Below are positions 1 to 9,048 of a stretch of 54,498 nt of DNA, one piece after another; position 1 is the stretch's first letter, and each line of letters begins with the position of its first letter. Source of the DNA: CAVQFO01 sp963711725 (GTDB lineage Bacteria > Pseudomonadota > Gammaproteobacteria > Nitrococcales > Aquisalimonadaceae); the NCBI GenBank assembly GCA_963711725.1, contig CAVQFO010000040.1:1-54498 (forward strand). The letters are read 5' to 3'. The notes beneath the pieces were generated by a model. It ran no database searches. It was given only the letters and a program-made list of their open reading frames with translations, and had not been told where the DNA came from. The position numbers and the translations under genes were made by a program.

Positions 1-756
1 CTGTACTTCGTCGACGACCACACGCTGTATCGCACGAACCTCAGCAGCAATACCGTGGAAACCCTGGACGATCCCAGCGGCGCCGTGGAGGATCCCGGCG
101 GTGCGCTGACCGGTGCCCCCCGGCTTCTGGTCACGGATCAACGAGTCGTCTGGACTTACCCTGTGGACGATGACAGCAACACTCTCGCCGACCACGTGGT
201 TATCCGGAATATCGATAAAGCTTCCGGGGGAGGAAACACAGTCGAGAAGGTGGTGCGGCTCTCCGGTCTCACCGGCGCAAACCAGGGAACGATGGACCGT
301 AGCGGAGGGTGGTTCTTCTATACCAAGCAGCCGACCGCCACGACCTATACGGCGGTCGCCTTCAATGCCGACAACGGCTCCACGAAGATTTACTCCGACG
401 CGCAATGGGTCGGCGATACACTGGAACTCGGCTCTTTCAATGACTTTGGCGTGAGCGTCAAGTACGCTTATTTGGTATCCGGGTATTCCGGGATGGTGGC
501 AGGCACCGGTAGCGGAGAACTCAAGAGCTTCTCAGTCGATAATCCCGCTGCCTTAACCGACCTCGGCTCCGTCAGCGGCAAGACGCTTCTCATGTCTGGC
601 GGGTTCGGCCCAGGAAGGCTGGGGACGCTATCCGTAGACGACGGAAGCGGCGGCTCGACCACGGACATCATCTACGCCGAGGCGGACTCCGCAGGCTCGG
701 TGGAAAGGGTGACAAACACCAGCGTACCTAACGAAATTCCTGTGGTGTTTTTCTAG
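1..756 (+). CDS. C-terminal part of a repeat-rich, probably secreted protein of unknown function
   Basis: The reading frame is open from base 1 and ends at TAG 754-756, so the gene starts outside the window. The 251 visible residues are rich in Gly, Ser, Thr and Asp and show recurring short beta-strand patterns of the kind found in WD/TolB-like beta-propellers (for example LYFVDD near the start and IIYAEAD near the end). No catalytic motif, membrane segment or sorting signal is visible at the C-terminus. A rho-independent terminator follows about 50 bp downstream, so this is the last gene of its transcript. I do not recognise the family; a propeller is an inference from the pattern only. Confidence 0.7.
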   Translation: MYFVDDHTLYRTNLSSNTVETLDDPSGAVEDPGGALTGAPRLLVTDQRVVWTYPVDDDSNTLADHVVIRNIDKASGGGNTVEKVVRLSGLTGANQGTMDRSGGWFFYTKQPTATTYTAVAFNADNGSTKIYSDAQWVGDTLELGSFNDFGVSVKYAYLVSGYSGMVAGTGSGELKSFSVDNPAALTDLGSVSGKTLLMSGGFGPGRLGTLSVDDGSGGSTTDIIYAEADSAGSVERVTNTSVPNEIPVVFF

Positions 757-804
757 CCGGCCGTGCATTTGGTTATCAACCCGTTTTAGCTTGGGTTACA
801 CTAG

Positions 805-838
805 ACGGAGGGCAGCTTGTGCCCTCCGTTTCTTTTTT
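805..838 (+). terminator. Rho-independent terminator after the first gene
   Basis: A perfect 9-bp stem (ACGGAGGGC at 805-813 with GCCCTCCGT at 821-829) and a 7-nt loop are followed by TTCTTTTTT. It ends 14 bp before the ATG of the next gene, which therefore lies immediately downstream of a strong terminator. Confidence 0.9.
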
Positions 839-851
839 GTGGGTCGACGCC

Positions 852-1601
852 ATGAACAAATTGATCGCATTGGGTGCCTTGGTCAGTCTGTTTGGATGTA
901 TCGGCATGGCGGCGGCCGCGCAGCCTGATTCCGCGAAGAACGACACGTCAAAGCCCAGCACTTTCGAATCGGGTCTGTCCCTGCGGGGCGGGCAGGCGGA
1001 AGTGAGCAACCAGTTCGGTGATTGGGCCGTTCAGGGCTTCGGCGGGCACTATACCTCCAAGGGCGAATACATCCCCCTGAGCCTTGATGACGGCGCCCTG
1101 TCGACCGATGCCGGCTGGGCCGCGGGCCTGGGGGTCGCACGGCGTTTCCAGGTCACCGAAGGCCAGGACTTCTGGCTTTACGGGGAAGCCGCCCGGCACG
1201 AATGGTGGCAGACCGCCAGCGACAGCCTGACTGGCGACACCACCTCCCGTTGGTGGCAGGCGGCCCTGGGTGTCAAGCTGCCTTTGGCGGGTGGGCAGGA
1301 CCGCTGGCTGGTGGACGTGGCCTTGATGCACGTGCTTGAGCCGGACTACCAGGCCGGCGGCCCCCGCACCTTCGGCGCGCGGCCGTTGGGCGCTGACAAC
1401 GGGCTTCGGTTGCGCCTGGAGCGCAACTGGCGCTTTTCCCATGCCGGTTCCCTGGCGGTAGGCTTCTTCGGGGAGCAATGGGGTTTCCAGGGGATCGACG
1501 CGAGCACGTTGACGGGCACGGATTCCAGCTATCAGACCGGCGTCTCCTCCCAGGGCAACACCGCGTGGGGCGCGGATGTGAAATACCGACTGCGTTTCTA
1601 G
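852..1601 (+). CDS. Putative outer-membrane beta-barrel protein
   Basis: This 249-residue protein starts with a clear Sec signal peptide (MNKLIALGALVSLFGC..., cleavage probably after AAA near residue 24). The rest has alternating hydrophobic/polar strands, many Trp, Tyr and Gly, and ends in ...KYRLRF. A C-terminal Phe preceded by alternating residues is typical of BamA-recognised barrels. I chose ATG 852 because it begins exactly at the signal peptide; an in-frame GTG at 819 falls inside the preceding terminator hairpin. No strong ribosome site precedes ATG 852. Function unknown; it resembles neither PagL nor a porin by motif. The Crp/Fnr gene follows 92 bp downstream on the same strand. Confidence 0.7.
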   Translation: MNKLIALGALVSLFGCIGMAAAAQPDSAKNDTSKPSTFESGLSLRGGQAEVSNQFGDWAVQGFGGHYTSKGEYIPLSLDDGALSTDAGWAAGLGVARRFQVTEGQDFWLYGEAARHEWWQTASDSLTGDTTSRWWQAALGVKLPLAGGQDRWLVDVALMHVLEPDYQAGGPRTFGARPLGADNGLRLRLERNWRFSHAGSLAVGFFGEQWGFQGIDASTLTGTDSSYQTGVSSQGNTAWGADVKYRLRF

Positions 1602-1693
1602 TGAAAAAATCAGTGTCTCCCCAGGGAGACGCTACTTCGCGACAATTCGGGCAAAAGGGACTTTGTATCCTGCACTCCTCAAAGACGACGGCC

Positions 1694-2362
1694 ATGACAA
1701 ACGAAAAAAAGGATCTTCTGAGGAAGGTTTCCCTCTTTGCCGAACTTTCCGACGATCAGATTGCGGCCCTTTCCCGGGTCACGGTTTCACGGCGTTTTCC
1801 CAAGGACGCCATGATCTTCGAGGAAGGCGATTTCGCCGATGCCCTCTATTTGGTGGAAAAGGGCAAGGTGAAGGTTTTGCTGTCCGATGCCGACGGCCAC
1901 GACGTGATTATCTCCATCCTCCAGGAAGGCGAGTGCTTCGGAGAAATGGCGCTGGTGGATTCGGAGGTTCGCAGCGCCCGGGTTGTGACCATGACCCCAT
2001 CGGAAGTGCTCATGATCAGCAAGGCCGAGTTCCAGCGCTGGCTGACCGGCCACCCCGAAATTTCCATGGCGCTGATGCAGGAGTTGGCCCGGCGTCTGCG
2101 ATCCGCGAACCGCACCATCGGCAGCCTGGCGATGCTGGATGTGGGCGGCCGCGTGGCCCGCGTGCTGTTGGATGCGGCGGAGCAGGCCGACGGTCAGCTG
2201 ATCGTGCGCGATCCGCCCACGCAGAAGGACATCGCCTCCATGGTGGGCGCCTCGCGCGAGATGGTGAACCGCACGTTCAAGGAATTGGTGCGCCAGGGCC
2301 GAATCAGCCAGGCGGGGCGGATGATCGTCATCCACGAGCCGGTGGATCAATTCAGCGTCTGA
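1694..2362 (+). CDS. Crp/Fnr family transcriptional regulator
   Basis: The 222-residue protein has an N-terminal cyclic-nucleotide-binding fold (about residues 15-135, with the PFGE-like turn as GECFGEMAL near residue 78) and a C-terminal HTH_Crp domain (about 150-215, motif TQKDIASMVGASREMVNR). There is no N-terminal Cys cluster, so it is not an Fnr-type iron-sulfur sensor; the ligand is unknown. ATG 1694 is chosen because it begins the conserved domain; upstream in-frame codons overlap the preceding gene. It is convergent with fadJ, with only 16 bp between the two stops. A 7-bp inverted repeat (GTCTCCC/GGGAGAC, 1615-1630) in its 5' region could be an operator, but this is weak. Confidence 0.9.
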   Translation: MTNEKKDLLRKVSLFAELSDDQIAALSRVTVSRRFPKDAMIFEEGDFADALYLVEKGKVKVLLSDADGHDVIISILQEGECFGEMALVDSEVRSARVVTMTPSEVLMISKAEFQRWLTGHPEISMALMQELARRLRSANRTIGSLAMLDVGGRVARVLLDAAEQADGQLIVRDPPTQKDIASMVGASREMVNRTFKELVRQGRISQAGRMIVIHEPVDQFSV

Positions 2363-2378
2363 GTTTTCGGGCGTCGCC

Positions 2379-4565
2379 CTAGCGGTAGAAGGTCTCGCGC
2401 TTCTCGGCCATGCGCAGCAGCGCATCGGCAGGCTTGAAACGATCCCCGAAGCGCTGCTCCAGCGATTCCAGCTTGGTGACGAGTTTTTGAATCCCCTGAT
2501 TTTGCGCGTACCGGAAGGGGCCGCCCAGAAAGGGTGGGAAGCCGATACCGAAGATGGCACCGATATCCCCGTCACGAGCGCTCCGAATCACCCCTTCGTC
2601 CAGGCAGCGAACGGCCTCGTTGACCATCATGAGCACGCAACGGTCCACGATCTCCTCGGTGGGAGGCTGTTTCCCGGGGGAGACGCCCAACAGGCTGTAC
2701 ACGGACTCGTCGACTTCCTTCTTGCCCTTCTTGGCCTTGGCGTCGTAGCGGTAGAAACCCTTGCCGCTTTTCTTGCCGTAGCGGCCGTCGTTCAACATGG
2801 TCTCGGCCATCCCGCTGGGTTTCATGCGGTCGCCGAAAGCCTCGTGCAAAATGGGCTGCACCTTGGCGCCCACATCGAGCCCCACTTCGTCGAGCAGGGC
2901 AAACGGGCCTACCGGGAAGCCGAATCCCTTGAGCGCCTTGTCGATGCGGTCGATGGCAACGCCTTCGCCGAGTAGGTAGCCGGCTTCGTTGATATAAGGC
3001 ACCAGAATCCGGTTGACGTAGAAGCCGGCGCCGTCCTTGACGACGATCACCGTCTTGCCCTGTTTGCGCCCAAAGGCCACCGCGGTTGCCACCGCTTCCG
3101 GGGCCGTCTTGTCCGTGGCAATCACCTCCAGCAGCGGCATCTTCTCCACCGGGGAGAAGTAGTGCATGCCCAGTACCCGTTCCGGGTTGCGCGAGGCCTC
3201 GGCGATGCGGGCGATGGGAATCGATGAGGTATTGGTGGCAAATATGGCCTGCGCCCCGGTATGGGCCTCCACGTCCCGAACCATGGCGTGCTTGAGTTCG
3301 ATATCCTCGAACACCGCCTCGATGACGAGATCGAGCCCACCGAAGCCGCTCCAGTCCAGAGTCGGCGTCAGGCGTCGAGTCTCCACCGACGCCTCGAAGG
3401 GTGTCAGGCTGCGCCGTTTCCTGCGTTTCGCGATCAGATCGGCAACGTATTTCAGGCCTCGATTGACGGCGTCCGGTTTCACGTCCTTCAGGCGTACCGG
3501 CGTGCGGGCCTTGTCGATGGTGACGAAGCTGATGCCGGCTCCCATCAGGCCCGCGCCCAGCACGCCGACCCGATGTACCGGCAAAGGCTGAACCTTGGAG
3601 TCTTCGACCCCCGTGTCCTTTTTCATCGCCACCGTGGCGAAGTAGATGTTCATCAATTCACGAGCGACCGGCGTCACCGCCAGCTCACCGAAGTGACGGG
3701 CCTCGGCCTTGAGTCCGGCCTTCATGCCGCGATCGATGCCCGTCTCCACGCAGTCCACGATGCGCTCGGGGGCAGGGTAGTGGCCGCCGGTTCGGGCCTG
3801 GAGACGTTTCCGGGCCTGCTGGAAGAGTACGCGGCGGCCCAGCGGATTACCTTCCAAGGCCCAATCGCGGATGGTGTCTGTGGACAGACGCGGCTTGCTG
3901 GCACCGCCGTCCTTGCGCAGCTCCGCCACCCGCTTGACGGCGGCCTGCTCCAGGATCGTGGCGGGCACCACATCGTCCACCAGCCCCAGCCGCTTTGCCT
4001 TGTGCGGCCGGATCTGTTTTCCGGTCAGCATCAGGTCGAGAGCGGAGGCGATACCGATCAGTCTCGGTAGGCGCTGCGTCCCGCCCCCGCCGGGCAGGAC
4101 CCCGAGCTGGACCTCCGGCACCCCCAGCGCGGTCTTGGGATCGTCGGTACAAACCCGTCCGCCGCAGGCCAGTGCGAATTCCAGGCCTCCGCCCAGGCAG
4201 GACCCGTTGATGGCGGCCACCACCGGCGCCTTGAACCGGCTCAATCGCTCGAAGAATGCCTGGGCCCCTTCAGACAGCGCCGCCGCCGCCTCCGGAGTCT
4301 CGCAGGCCTGGAGCATCTTGATGTCGGCGCCGGCGATAAACGAACCGGGCTTTCCGCTGATGAAGATCAGCCCCTTGATCGTGGTATCCGCCTCGAGTTC
4401 TTCGAGCAGTGCGGTGGCTTCCTCGATCAGCGACGCCTGGAGAACGTTCTGGCTTTCCCCGGGCAGGTCGATGGTAACCACACCGATTCCGTCGCTGCGA
4501 TTGCGTACGGAGAACGTTCGTTTCTCGTTCGAGGCTTCCTTATTGGATGCGTTTCGGGTCGCCAT
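2379..4565 (-). CDS. fadJ: Fatty acid oxidation complex alpha subunit FadJ-like (enoyl-CoA hydratase / 3-hydroxyacyl-CoA dehydrogenase)
   Basis: This 728-residue bifunctional enzyme hydrates enoyl-CoA and oxidises L-3-hydroxyacyl-CoA in beta-oxidation. The N-terminal crotonase domain (about 20-290) shows the oxyanion-hole segment FIAGADI and both catalytic glutamates, in LGGGLE (Glu129) and GVPEVQLG (Glu151). The NAD domain begins near residue 330 with VGVLGAGLMGAG, and the dehydrogenase signature HYFSPVEKMPLLEV follows. Length matches E. coli FadJ (714). Its ATG (4565) overlaps the TGA of the upstream thiolase by one base (TGATG), so the two subunits are translationally coupled. Pairing with a FadI-type rather than FadA-type thiolase, in beta-then-alpha order, supports FadJ over FadB. 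Confidence 0.93.
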   Translation of the reverse strand: MATRNASNKEASNEKRTFSVRNRSDGIGVVTIDLPGESQNVLQASLIEEATALLEELEADTTIKGLIFISGKPGSFIAGADIKMLQACETPEAAAALSEGAQAFFERLSRFKAPVVAAINGSCLGGGLEFALACGGRVCTDDPKTALGVPEVQLGVLPGGGGTQRLPRLIGIASALDLMLTGKQIRPHKAKRLGLVDDVVPATILEQAAVKRVAELRKDGGASKPRLSTDTIRDWALEGNPLGRRVLFQQARKRLQARTGGHYPAPERIVDCVETGIDRGMKAGLKAEARHFGELAVTPVARELMNIYFATVAMKKDTGVEDSKVQPLPVHRVGVLGAGLMGAGISFVTIDKARTPVRLKDVKPDAVNRGLKYVADLIAKRRKRRSLTPFEASVETRRLTPTLDWSGFGGLDLVIEAVFEDIELKHAMVRDVEAHTGAQAIFATNTSSIPIARIAEASRNPERVLGMHYFSPVEKMPLLEVIATDKTAPEAVATAVAFGRKQGKTVIVVKDGAGFYVNRILVPYINEAGYLLGEGVAIDRIDKALKGFGFPVGPFALLDEVGLDVGAKVQPILHEAFGDRMKPSGMAETMLNDGRYGKKSGKGFYRYDAKAKKGKKEVDESVYSLLGVSPGKQPPTEEIVDRCVLMMVNEAVRCLDEGVIRSARDGDIGAIFGIGFPPFLGGPFRYAQNQGIQKLVTKLESLEQRFGDRFKPADALLRMAEKRETFYR

Positions 4566-5887
4566 CACGCCACCTCCAGAATCATTGCTGCGCCCAGGCC
4601 GCCTGCCGCGCAGGCGGTGGTTAAGGCCGTGCCGCCTCCTCGGCGGCGCAGCTCGTTCAGGGTCTGGATAATCATTCGCCCCCCGGTGGCGGCGAAGGGG
4701 TGTCCGTACGCGAGCGACCCGCCCAGGACGTTGAACCGGTCCCAATCGATCTCGCCGATGGCTTCGTTGCGGCCCAGGTAGTCCTTGGCGAATTGTTTCG
4801 AGGGCCAGTTCTTGATATTGGCCAGCGTCTGGGAGGCAAAAGCCTCGTGCATATCAATCAACGTCAGGTCCTTGAGCTTGAGGCCGGCCCGTTCCAGGGC
4901 CACCGGCGTGGCAAAGGAGGGGCCCATCAGCCCGTCGTTGAACGGGTCGATGGCCGAGAAGGCGAATGAGCGAATGAATCCCAACGGTTCCATTCCCAGC
5001 GCCTTGGCCCGGCTTTCCTTCATCAGAACCATGGTGGAGGCGCCGTCGGTCAGCGGGGTGGAATTCGCGGCGGTGACCGTGCCGTGGCGGCGGTCGAACG
5101 CGGGCCGGAGCTTGCCCAGCTGGTCCAGGCTGGAATCACCGCGGATATTGTTGTCGCGCCGGAGATCGTCCCGATAAGGCGGGACGAAGGCGTGCATGAC
5201 TTCATCGTCGAGCTTGCCTTCCTCCCAGGCCTGGTGGGCCAGCTGGTGGGAGCGCAGGGCGAACGCATCCTGCTCGTCCCGCGTGATGCCATGATTCTTG
5301 GCCATCTGTTCGGCGATGTCGCCCATGCCCATTCCCGTGGAATAGTCCCGAACCGCCGGCGCCACCGGCAACAAATCCTTGGGCCGGATGCTCTTGAACA
5401 GCTTCAGGCGATCGCCCAGGCTCTTTGCCTTGGTGGAGCGGATCAGCGCTCTGGCCAGTTTCTTTGATACCTGTATGGGCAGAACGGACGCGGAATCCGT
5501 GCCGCCGGCCAAGCCCACTTCGATATGGCCCAGGGTGATGGCCTGGGATATGTCCGCCGCGGCCTGGAAACTGGTGGCACAGGCGCGGGAGACGCTGTAC
5601 GCATCCACCCGGGGAGGAAGGCCGGCGCCGAGCAGTACTTCCCGGGCGACATTGGGCGCTTCGGGGAGAATTCCCACCTGGCCGTAGACCAGGCGATCGA
5701 TGACGTTGGGGTCCAGGTCCAGTCGGGCGAGCAGTTCGTTGGTCACCATCACGCCGAGCTCAACCGCGTTCAGTTCCTTATAGGCCGTGAGCTGTCGGGC
5801 AAACGGCGTGCGCAGGCCGGCCACCACGGCCACGCGATCCTGTTTGGCGGTGGTGGTTCGCTTTCGGGTCGAGGTAGCAGTAGCCAC
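4565..5887 (-). CDS. fadI: 3-ketoacyl-CoA thiolase FadI
   Basis: The 440-residue thiolase is the beta subunit partner of the following fadJ and cleaves 3-ketoacyl-CoA with CoA. The nucleophile Cys lies in SVSRACATSF (about residue 103). The catalytic His is in AYGHPFAATGGR and the second Cys in TTACAAGGLGAA near the C-terminus. Length fits FadI (436 in E. coli) better than FadA (about 390). It is the first gene of the fadIJ operon. Its promoter region contains two 12-bp palindromic operators shared with the divergent GntR regulator, and a perfect leftward TTGACA box lies in the distal operator. Confidence 0.94.
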   Translation of the reverse strand: MATATSTRKRTTTAKQDRVAVVAGLRTPFARQLTAYKELNAVELGVMVTNELLARLDLDPNVIDRLVYGQVGILPEAPNVAREVLLGAGLPPRVDAYSVSRACATSFQAAADISQAITLGHIEVGLAGGTDSASVLPIQVSKKLARALIRSTKAKSLGDRLKLFKSIRPKDLLPVAPAVRDYSTGMGMGDIAEQMAKNHGITRDEQDAFALRSHQLAHQAWEEGKLDDEVMHAFVPPYRDDLRRDNNIRGDSSLDQLGKLRPAFDRRHGTVTAANSTPLTDGASTMVLMKESRAKALGMEPLGFIRSFAFSAIDPFNDGLMGPSFATPVALERAGLKLKDLTLIDMHEAFASQTLANIKNWPSKQFAKDYLGRNEAIGEIDWDRFNVLGGSLAYGHPFAATGGRMIIQTLNELRRRGGGTALTTACAAGGLGAAMILEVA

Positions 5888-5956
5888 GGCGTCGTTGCTC
5901 CTTTGATTGGGCGAGAAGCCGGGCGATACCCGGCCTGACGAAGCGATATCCGTCTA

Positions 5957-5999
5957 ATTGTCGACAATCTGGCATGTGATACGTATTATTGTCAACAAT
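5957..5999. promoter_or_regulatory. Twin GntR-type operators with overlapping divergent promoters (fadI / gntR)
   Basis: ATTGTCGACAAT (5957-5968, a perfect palindrome) and ATTGTCAACAAT (5988-5999) differ at one base and are spaced 31 bp, about three helical turns. They fit the TNGTNNNACNA-like sites of FCD-type GntR regulators. Rightward, TCGACA (5961-5966), 17 bp and TATTAT (5984-5989) form a good sigma70 promoter for the regulator. Leftward, a perfect TTGACA (5995 to 5990), 17 bp and CAGATT (5972 to 5967) could drive fadI. Each operator covers a core element of both promoters, so a bound dimer should block both directions. Confidence 0.8.
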
Positions 6000-6040
6000 T
6001 GGGGTGCAATAACTCTGGCGACCTTCGGAAATACAGAGGT

Positions 6041-6712
6041 ATGGCCGATAAAGCGGCAGTTCACGGGGAACAAGGGCGCAATTTGTCCGAAGCCATCGCT
6101 CAGCAGCTCGGTGAGCGGATTATTCGTGGCGAGTTGCCGCCGGGCGCGCGTCTGCTGGAAGTGCAGTTGGCGCAAGAGCTCGGCGCCAGCCGGGCGCCGC
6201 TGCGGGAGGCGTTGCGCATGCTCGACAAGCAACGCCTGGTGGAGATCAAGCCCCGGCGCGGCGCGGCCGTCTCCCGGATGGGGGCCCAGGAAATCCGCTG
6301 GACGTACCAGGTGGTGATTCCGCTGTTCGAGGTGCTCGCCAGGGCGACGGCGCTGAACTGGACGCCTGAGAACCTGCCGCCCGTCTACGGCGTGACGGAG
6401 AAGATGATCGCCGCGGCGGAAGCCGGCGACGTGGAAGGGTACTATGAGCGGAATTTCGCCTTCGCCCGCGTCTGCGCGCCGATAGCGGGCAATCCGCTTC
6501 TTAGCTCGCTTCTGCTGGAGCTCGAGCCCAGTTTGCGGCGGATCCTCTACCTGTCCCGGCGGCAACGGGCGCGAGCCATGCCCCGGCACCGCGATATGGT
6601 CCGAAGCCTGATGCGCCATGTTGCCGAAAGAGAAGCGGATGAAGCGGCCGCCGTTATCCGCGAAATCGGAAATCTCGAGAAGAGCCTGGCGCTGGAACCC
6701 GTCATTTCCTAG
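6041..6712 (+). CDS. GntR family transcriptional regulator, FCD subfamily, probable fadIJ regulator
   Basis: The 223-residue protein has an N-terminal winged helix (about 12-75, with the GntR hallmark ...LREALRMLDKQRLVE) and a C-terminal all-helical FCD ligand domain (about 85-210, with paired His/Asp positions such as RHRDMV near 185). FCD regulators typically bind small carboxylates or acyl ligands. Its gene is divergent from fadIJ and the shared region holds two matching operators, so I infer autoregulation and control of beta-oxidation. ATG 6041 is preceded by AGAGGT directly abutting the codon. A TTG at 5999 is in frame but would be almost leaderless, given the predicted start of transcription near 5996. 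Confidence 0.88.
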   Translation: MADKAAVHGEQGRNLSEAIAQQLGERIIRGELPPGARLLEVQLAQELGASRAPLREALRMLDKQRLVEIKPRRGAAVSRMGAQEIRWTYQVVIPLFEVLARATALNWTPENLPPVYGVTEKMIAAAEAGDVEGYYERNFAFARVCAPIAGNPLLSSLLLELEPSLRRILYLSRRQRARAMPRHRDMVRSLMRHVAEREADEAAAVIREIGNLEKSLALEPVIS

Positions 6713-6786
6713 AAGCACCCCCGGGCACCGGTGGGTTCAATTAAGAATTACAGCGTTTCCCGAAATCGAATCCCATAGGAGGATGT

Positions 6787-7662
6787 GTGGAGCAACGGAC
6801 CAAAAGCCTGCTCGCCGTGCACTTCAGCATGATTTTGCTGGGAGGAACGGCTCTCTTCTCGAAGTTGCTCCACATGCCCGCCACGGATATCACGGTCTAC
6901 CGCAGCGTAATCGCAGGCGCCGCGCTGATCCTGCTGCTCAAGCTGCGAGGGCAGCGGATTGGCCTTCGTGTCGGTCGCGATTATGGCGTGGTGGTGCTGC
7001 TGGGTACGCTTCTGGGTTTGCACTGGGTCACGTTCTTCCATGCCATGCAGGTTTCCACGGTGGCCGTGGGGGTTGTTTCGTTGTTCACGTTCCCGGTGAT
7101 GATCGTTTTTCTCGAGCCCCTTTTCGCGGGGGAACGCCCCCATTGGGTGGATGCGCTGGCCGGGCTGATCGTGCTGGGCGGTGTTTATCTCATGGTTCCG
7201 CAGCTGGACTTCAACAACACAACCACGGCCGGCGTTGCGTGGGGCCTGGTTTCGGCATTGTTCTATGCGCTGCGGAACGTGCTGCAGCGGCGGTATTTCA
7301 CCCACCATCCCGCCGAACTGACGATGATGTATCAAGTGCTGGTGGTTGCCGTGGTGATCGCGCCGCTGAGCTCTTCGGCACCTTGGCATGCCGGATCCGG
7401 GCAATGGCTGCTGCTGGGGGTGCTGGGTGTGTTCTTCACCGCTTTGCCGCACACGTTCTTCGCTTTCGGTCTGATCCATTTCAAGGCGAAGACCATAGGG
7501 CTGATTAATTGCCTGCAAGTGTTCTACGCGACGGTCTTCGCGGCACTGATCCTGGGAGAGCGTCCCAGCTGGCAGACTGTGGCGGGCGGGGTGCTGATCG
7601 TGGGTACGGCGGCGTTCGAGTCCGTGCGAACACGGCGGGGCGCGCGGCCCGTGAAAGCCTGA
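6787..7662 (+). CDS. EamA family (drug/metabolite) transporter
   Basis: The 291-residue inner-membrane protein has about ten hydrophobic segments arranged as two tandem EamA repeats (roughly 10-140 and 150-285), the architecture of DMT-superfamily exporters such as RhaT/YdcZ relatives. Substrate cannot be deduced. The start is GTG 6787, preceded by a perfect AGGAGG (6777-6782). An ATG at 6783 between them is out of frame. It lies 74 bp after the GntR gene, but nothing else ties it to beta-oxidation. It is convergent with fpr: the two stop codons are one base apart. Confidence 0.88.
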   Translation: MEQRTKSLLAVHFSMILLGGTALFSKLLHMPATDITVYRSVIAGAALILLLKLRGQRIGLRVGRDYGVVVLLGTLLGLHWVTFFHAMQVSTVAVGVVSLFTFPVMIVFLEPLFAGERPHWVDALAGLIVLGGVYLMVPQLDFNNTTTAGVAWGLVSALFYALRNVLQRRYFTHHPAELTMMYQVLVVAVVIAPLSSSAPWHAGSGQWLLLGVLGVFFTALPHTFFAFGLIHFKAKTIGLINCLQVFYATVFAALILGERPSWQTVAGGVLIVGTAAFESVRTRRGARPVKA

Positions 7663-7663
7663 T

Positions 7664-8407
7664 CTACCAGTATCGCTCGGTGGTGATGTTGCCCGGCTCC
7701 TTTCGGGTGTTTCTGCGGAAACCGCGCCCCTCCAGAAAAGCCATGGTGTCCTTCACCATGTCGGGGTTGCCGCAGAGCATGACCTGGGAGTTTTCGGGCT
7801 GCAGGGTCAGACCGGTGTGCGCCTGCAGGCGCCCGTCCTCGATAGCCGGAGCGATTCGGCCGTGTAGGGCGAAGTCCGTCTCTTCGCGGCTTACGAATTG
7901 GACCCGCTGGAATTGCTCCGGGTTGCGTGCCTCGAGCTCCAGGAGTTGATCGTGGTACGTGAGTTCTTCCACCCGGCGCACCGCATGGACCAGGACAATC
8001 CGCTTGAAGCGGCGCCAGGGCTCGTCGGTATGAAGGATCGACAGAAACACCCCCAACGCCGTGCCCGTGGACAACAGCCATAGCTCCGGGGCGTCGGCAA
8101 CCGTATCAAGCGTGAACAAGCCCCGACCCTTGCGCCCCACGAGAACGGGGTCGCCGGGCTGCAAGGCGGCCAGGCGATTGCTGAGCGGGCCCTCGGGCAC
8201 CCGCACCATATAGAACTCCAGCGGATGCTGGGTGGGGGCGTTGACGAAGGAATAGGGGCGGGCGATCACGCGGCCGTCGATTTCCATGGCGAGGCGGTTG
8301 AATTGGCCCGCCTTGAACGGTTCGATCTCCGCGTCGATTCTCAGGCTGAAGAGTTCATCGGTCCAATCGACGCGTTCCACCAGCCGGCCTTCTGCCCATT
8401 GTTCCAT
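7664..8407 (-). CDS. fpr: Ferredoxin/flavodoxin-NADP+ reductase
   Basis: This 247-residue FAD enzyme transfers electrons between NADPH and ferredoxin or flavodoxin. The FAD-binding motif RPYSF is at residues 50-54. The NADP-binding segment STGTALGVFLSIL lies near 112, and CGNPDMV, the usual C-G-x-P motif, is near 213. The C-terminus ends in an aromatic pair (RYW), as in the bacterial subclass I enzymes; E. coli Fpr ends HYW and is 248 residues long. It is single-copy in the window. The DUF3592 gene upstream is on the same strand with a short gap, so they may be co-transcribed. Confidence 0.95.
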   Translation of the reverse strand: MEQWAEGRLVERVDWTDELFSLRIDAEIEPFKAGQFNRLAMEIDGRVIARPYSFVNAPTQHPLEFYMVRVPEGPLSNRLAALQPGDPVLVGRKGRGLFTLDTVADAPELWLLSTGTALGVFLSILHTDEPWRRFKRIVLVHAVRRVEELTYHDQLLELEARNPEQFQRVQFVSREETDFALHGRIAPAIEDGRLQAHTGLTLQPENSQVMLCGNPDMVKDTMAFLEGRGFRRNTRKEPGNITTERYW

Positions 8408-8434
8408 TCTGTGATCTCCCGAAACCTTTGATCG

Positions 8435-8923
8435 CTACCCGATCAGCGCGCCCACATCAGCCACCCCGGCCAACAGCAGCGTCCCTACCACGGCGGCGGC
8501 CATGCCGGTCGCCGCAAGCAGCCAGCATGCGCCGCCCGTGGGCTGCAGGCAGGCCCGCGCGGGGTTCTCCGGCGCGTATCGAACCGGGACGATGCTTCCC
8601 GCAGGGTAGCGGGCCACCTCCTCATGGGCTTGCCGCATGCTTTGACGGATACGCCCGCCCATGTACAAAACCTGGGACTCGTACTCCCGGCCGTCAACGC
8701 GATAGCGGTAGACGATCTCCGGAAGGAACGGATGGATGCCGGGCGCATGGGCCCCGGCGCCGGTGATCCGCTTGCGGACGGTCGAGCTTATCACTTTGCC
8801 TTCAACCACCGGCCAGTTGCGGCTCGCGCGAACGGCTCGCGCACGCTTCAAGCCGAGAGCCATGGTGCTGAGGCCGCCTGCAAAAATGGCCAGTTCAAGG
8901 GCGGTGGAAAGCACTACGTGCAT
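8435..8923 (-). CDS. DUF3592 domain membrane protein
   Basis: The 162-residue protein has an N-terminal transmembrane segment (about residues 5-25) and a second one near the C-terminus (about 130-155). Between them lies the DUF3592 core: W.VVEGKVISS, an IVYRYRVDGREYES strand and VRYAPENP. This is the usual layout of the family, whose function is unknown. ATG 8923 begins the first membrane helix. Longer in-frame starts add residues without homology-like character. It sits 27 bp upstream of fpr on the same strand. Confidence 0.75.
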   Translation of the reverse strand: MHVVLSTALELAIFAGGLSTMALGLKRARAVRASRNWPVVEGKVISSTVRKRITGAGAHAPGIHPFLPEIVYRYRVDGREYESQVLYMGGRIRQSMRQAHEEVARYPAGSIVPVRYAPENPARACLQPTGGACWLLAATGMAAAVVGTLLLAGVADVGALIG

Positions 8924-9048
8924 TGTTCTCAGCTCGTGGCCCGCGGAAATTGGCTCCAGTCTACCGAAGCACCGGGCGGCTTGTACCGCAATTATTGCAT
9001 CCCAGGCCGCCAATCCCCATCCACGGGAATGAGTACAGGAGGTGTGCG

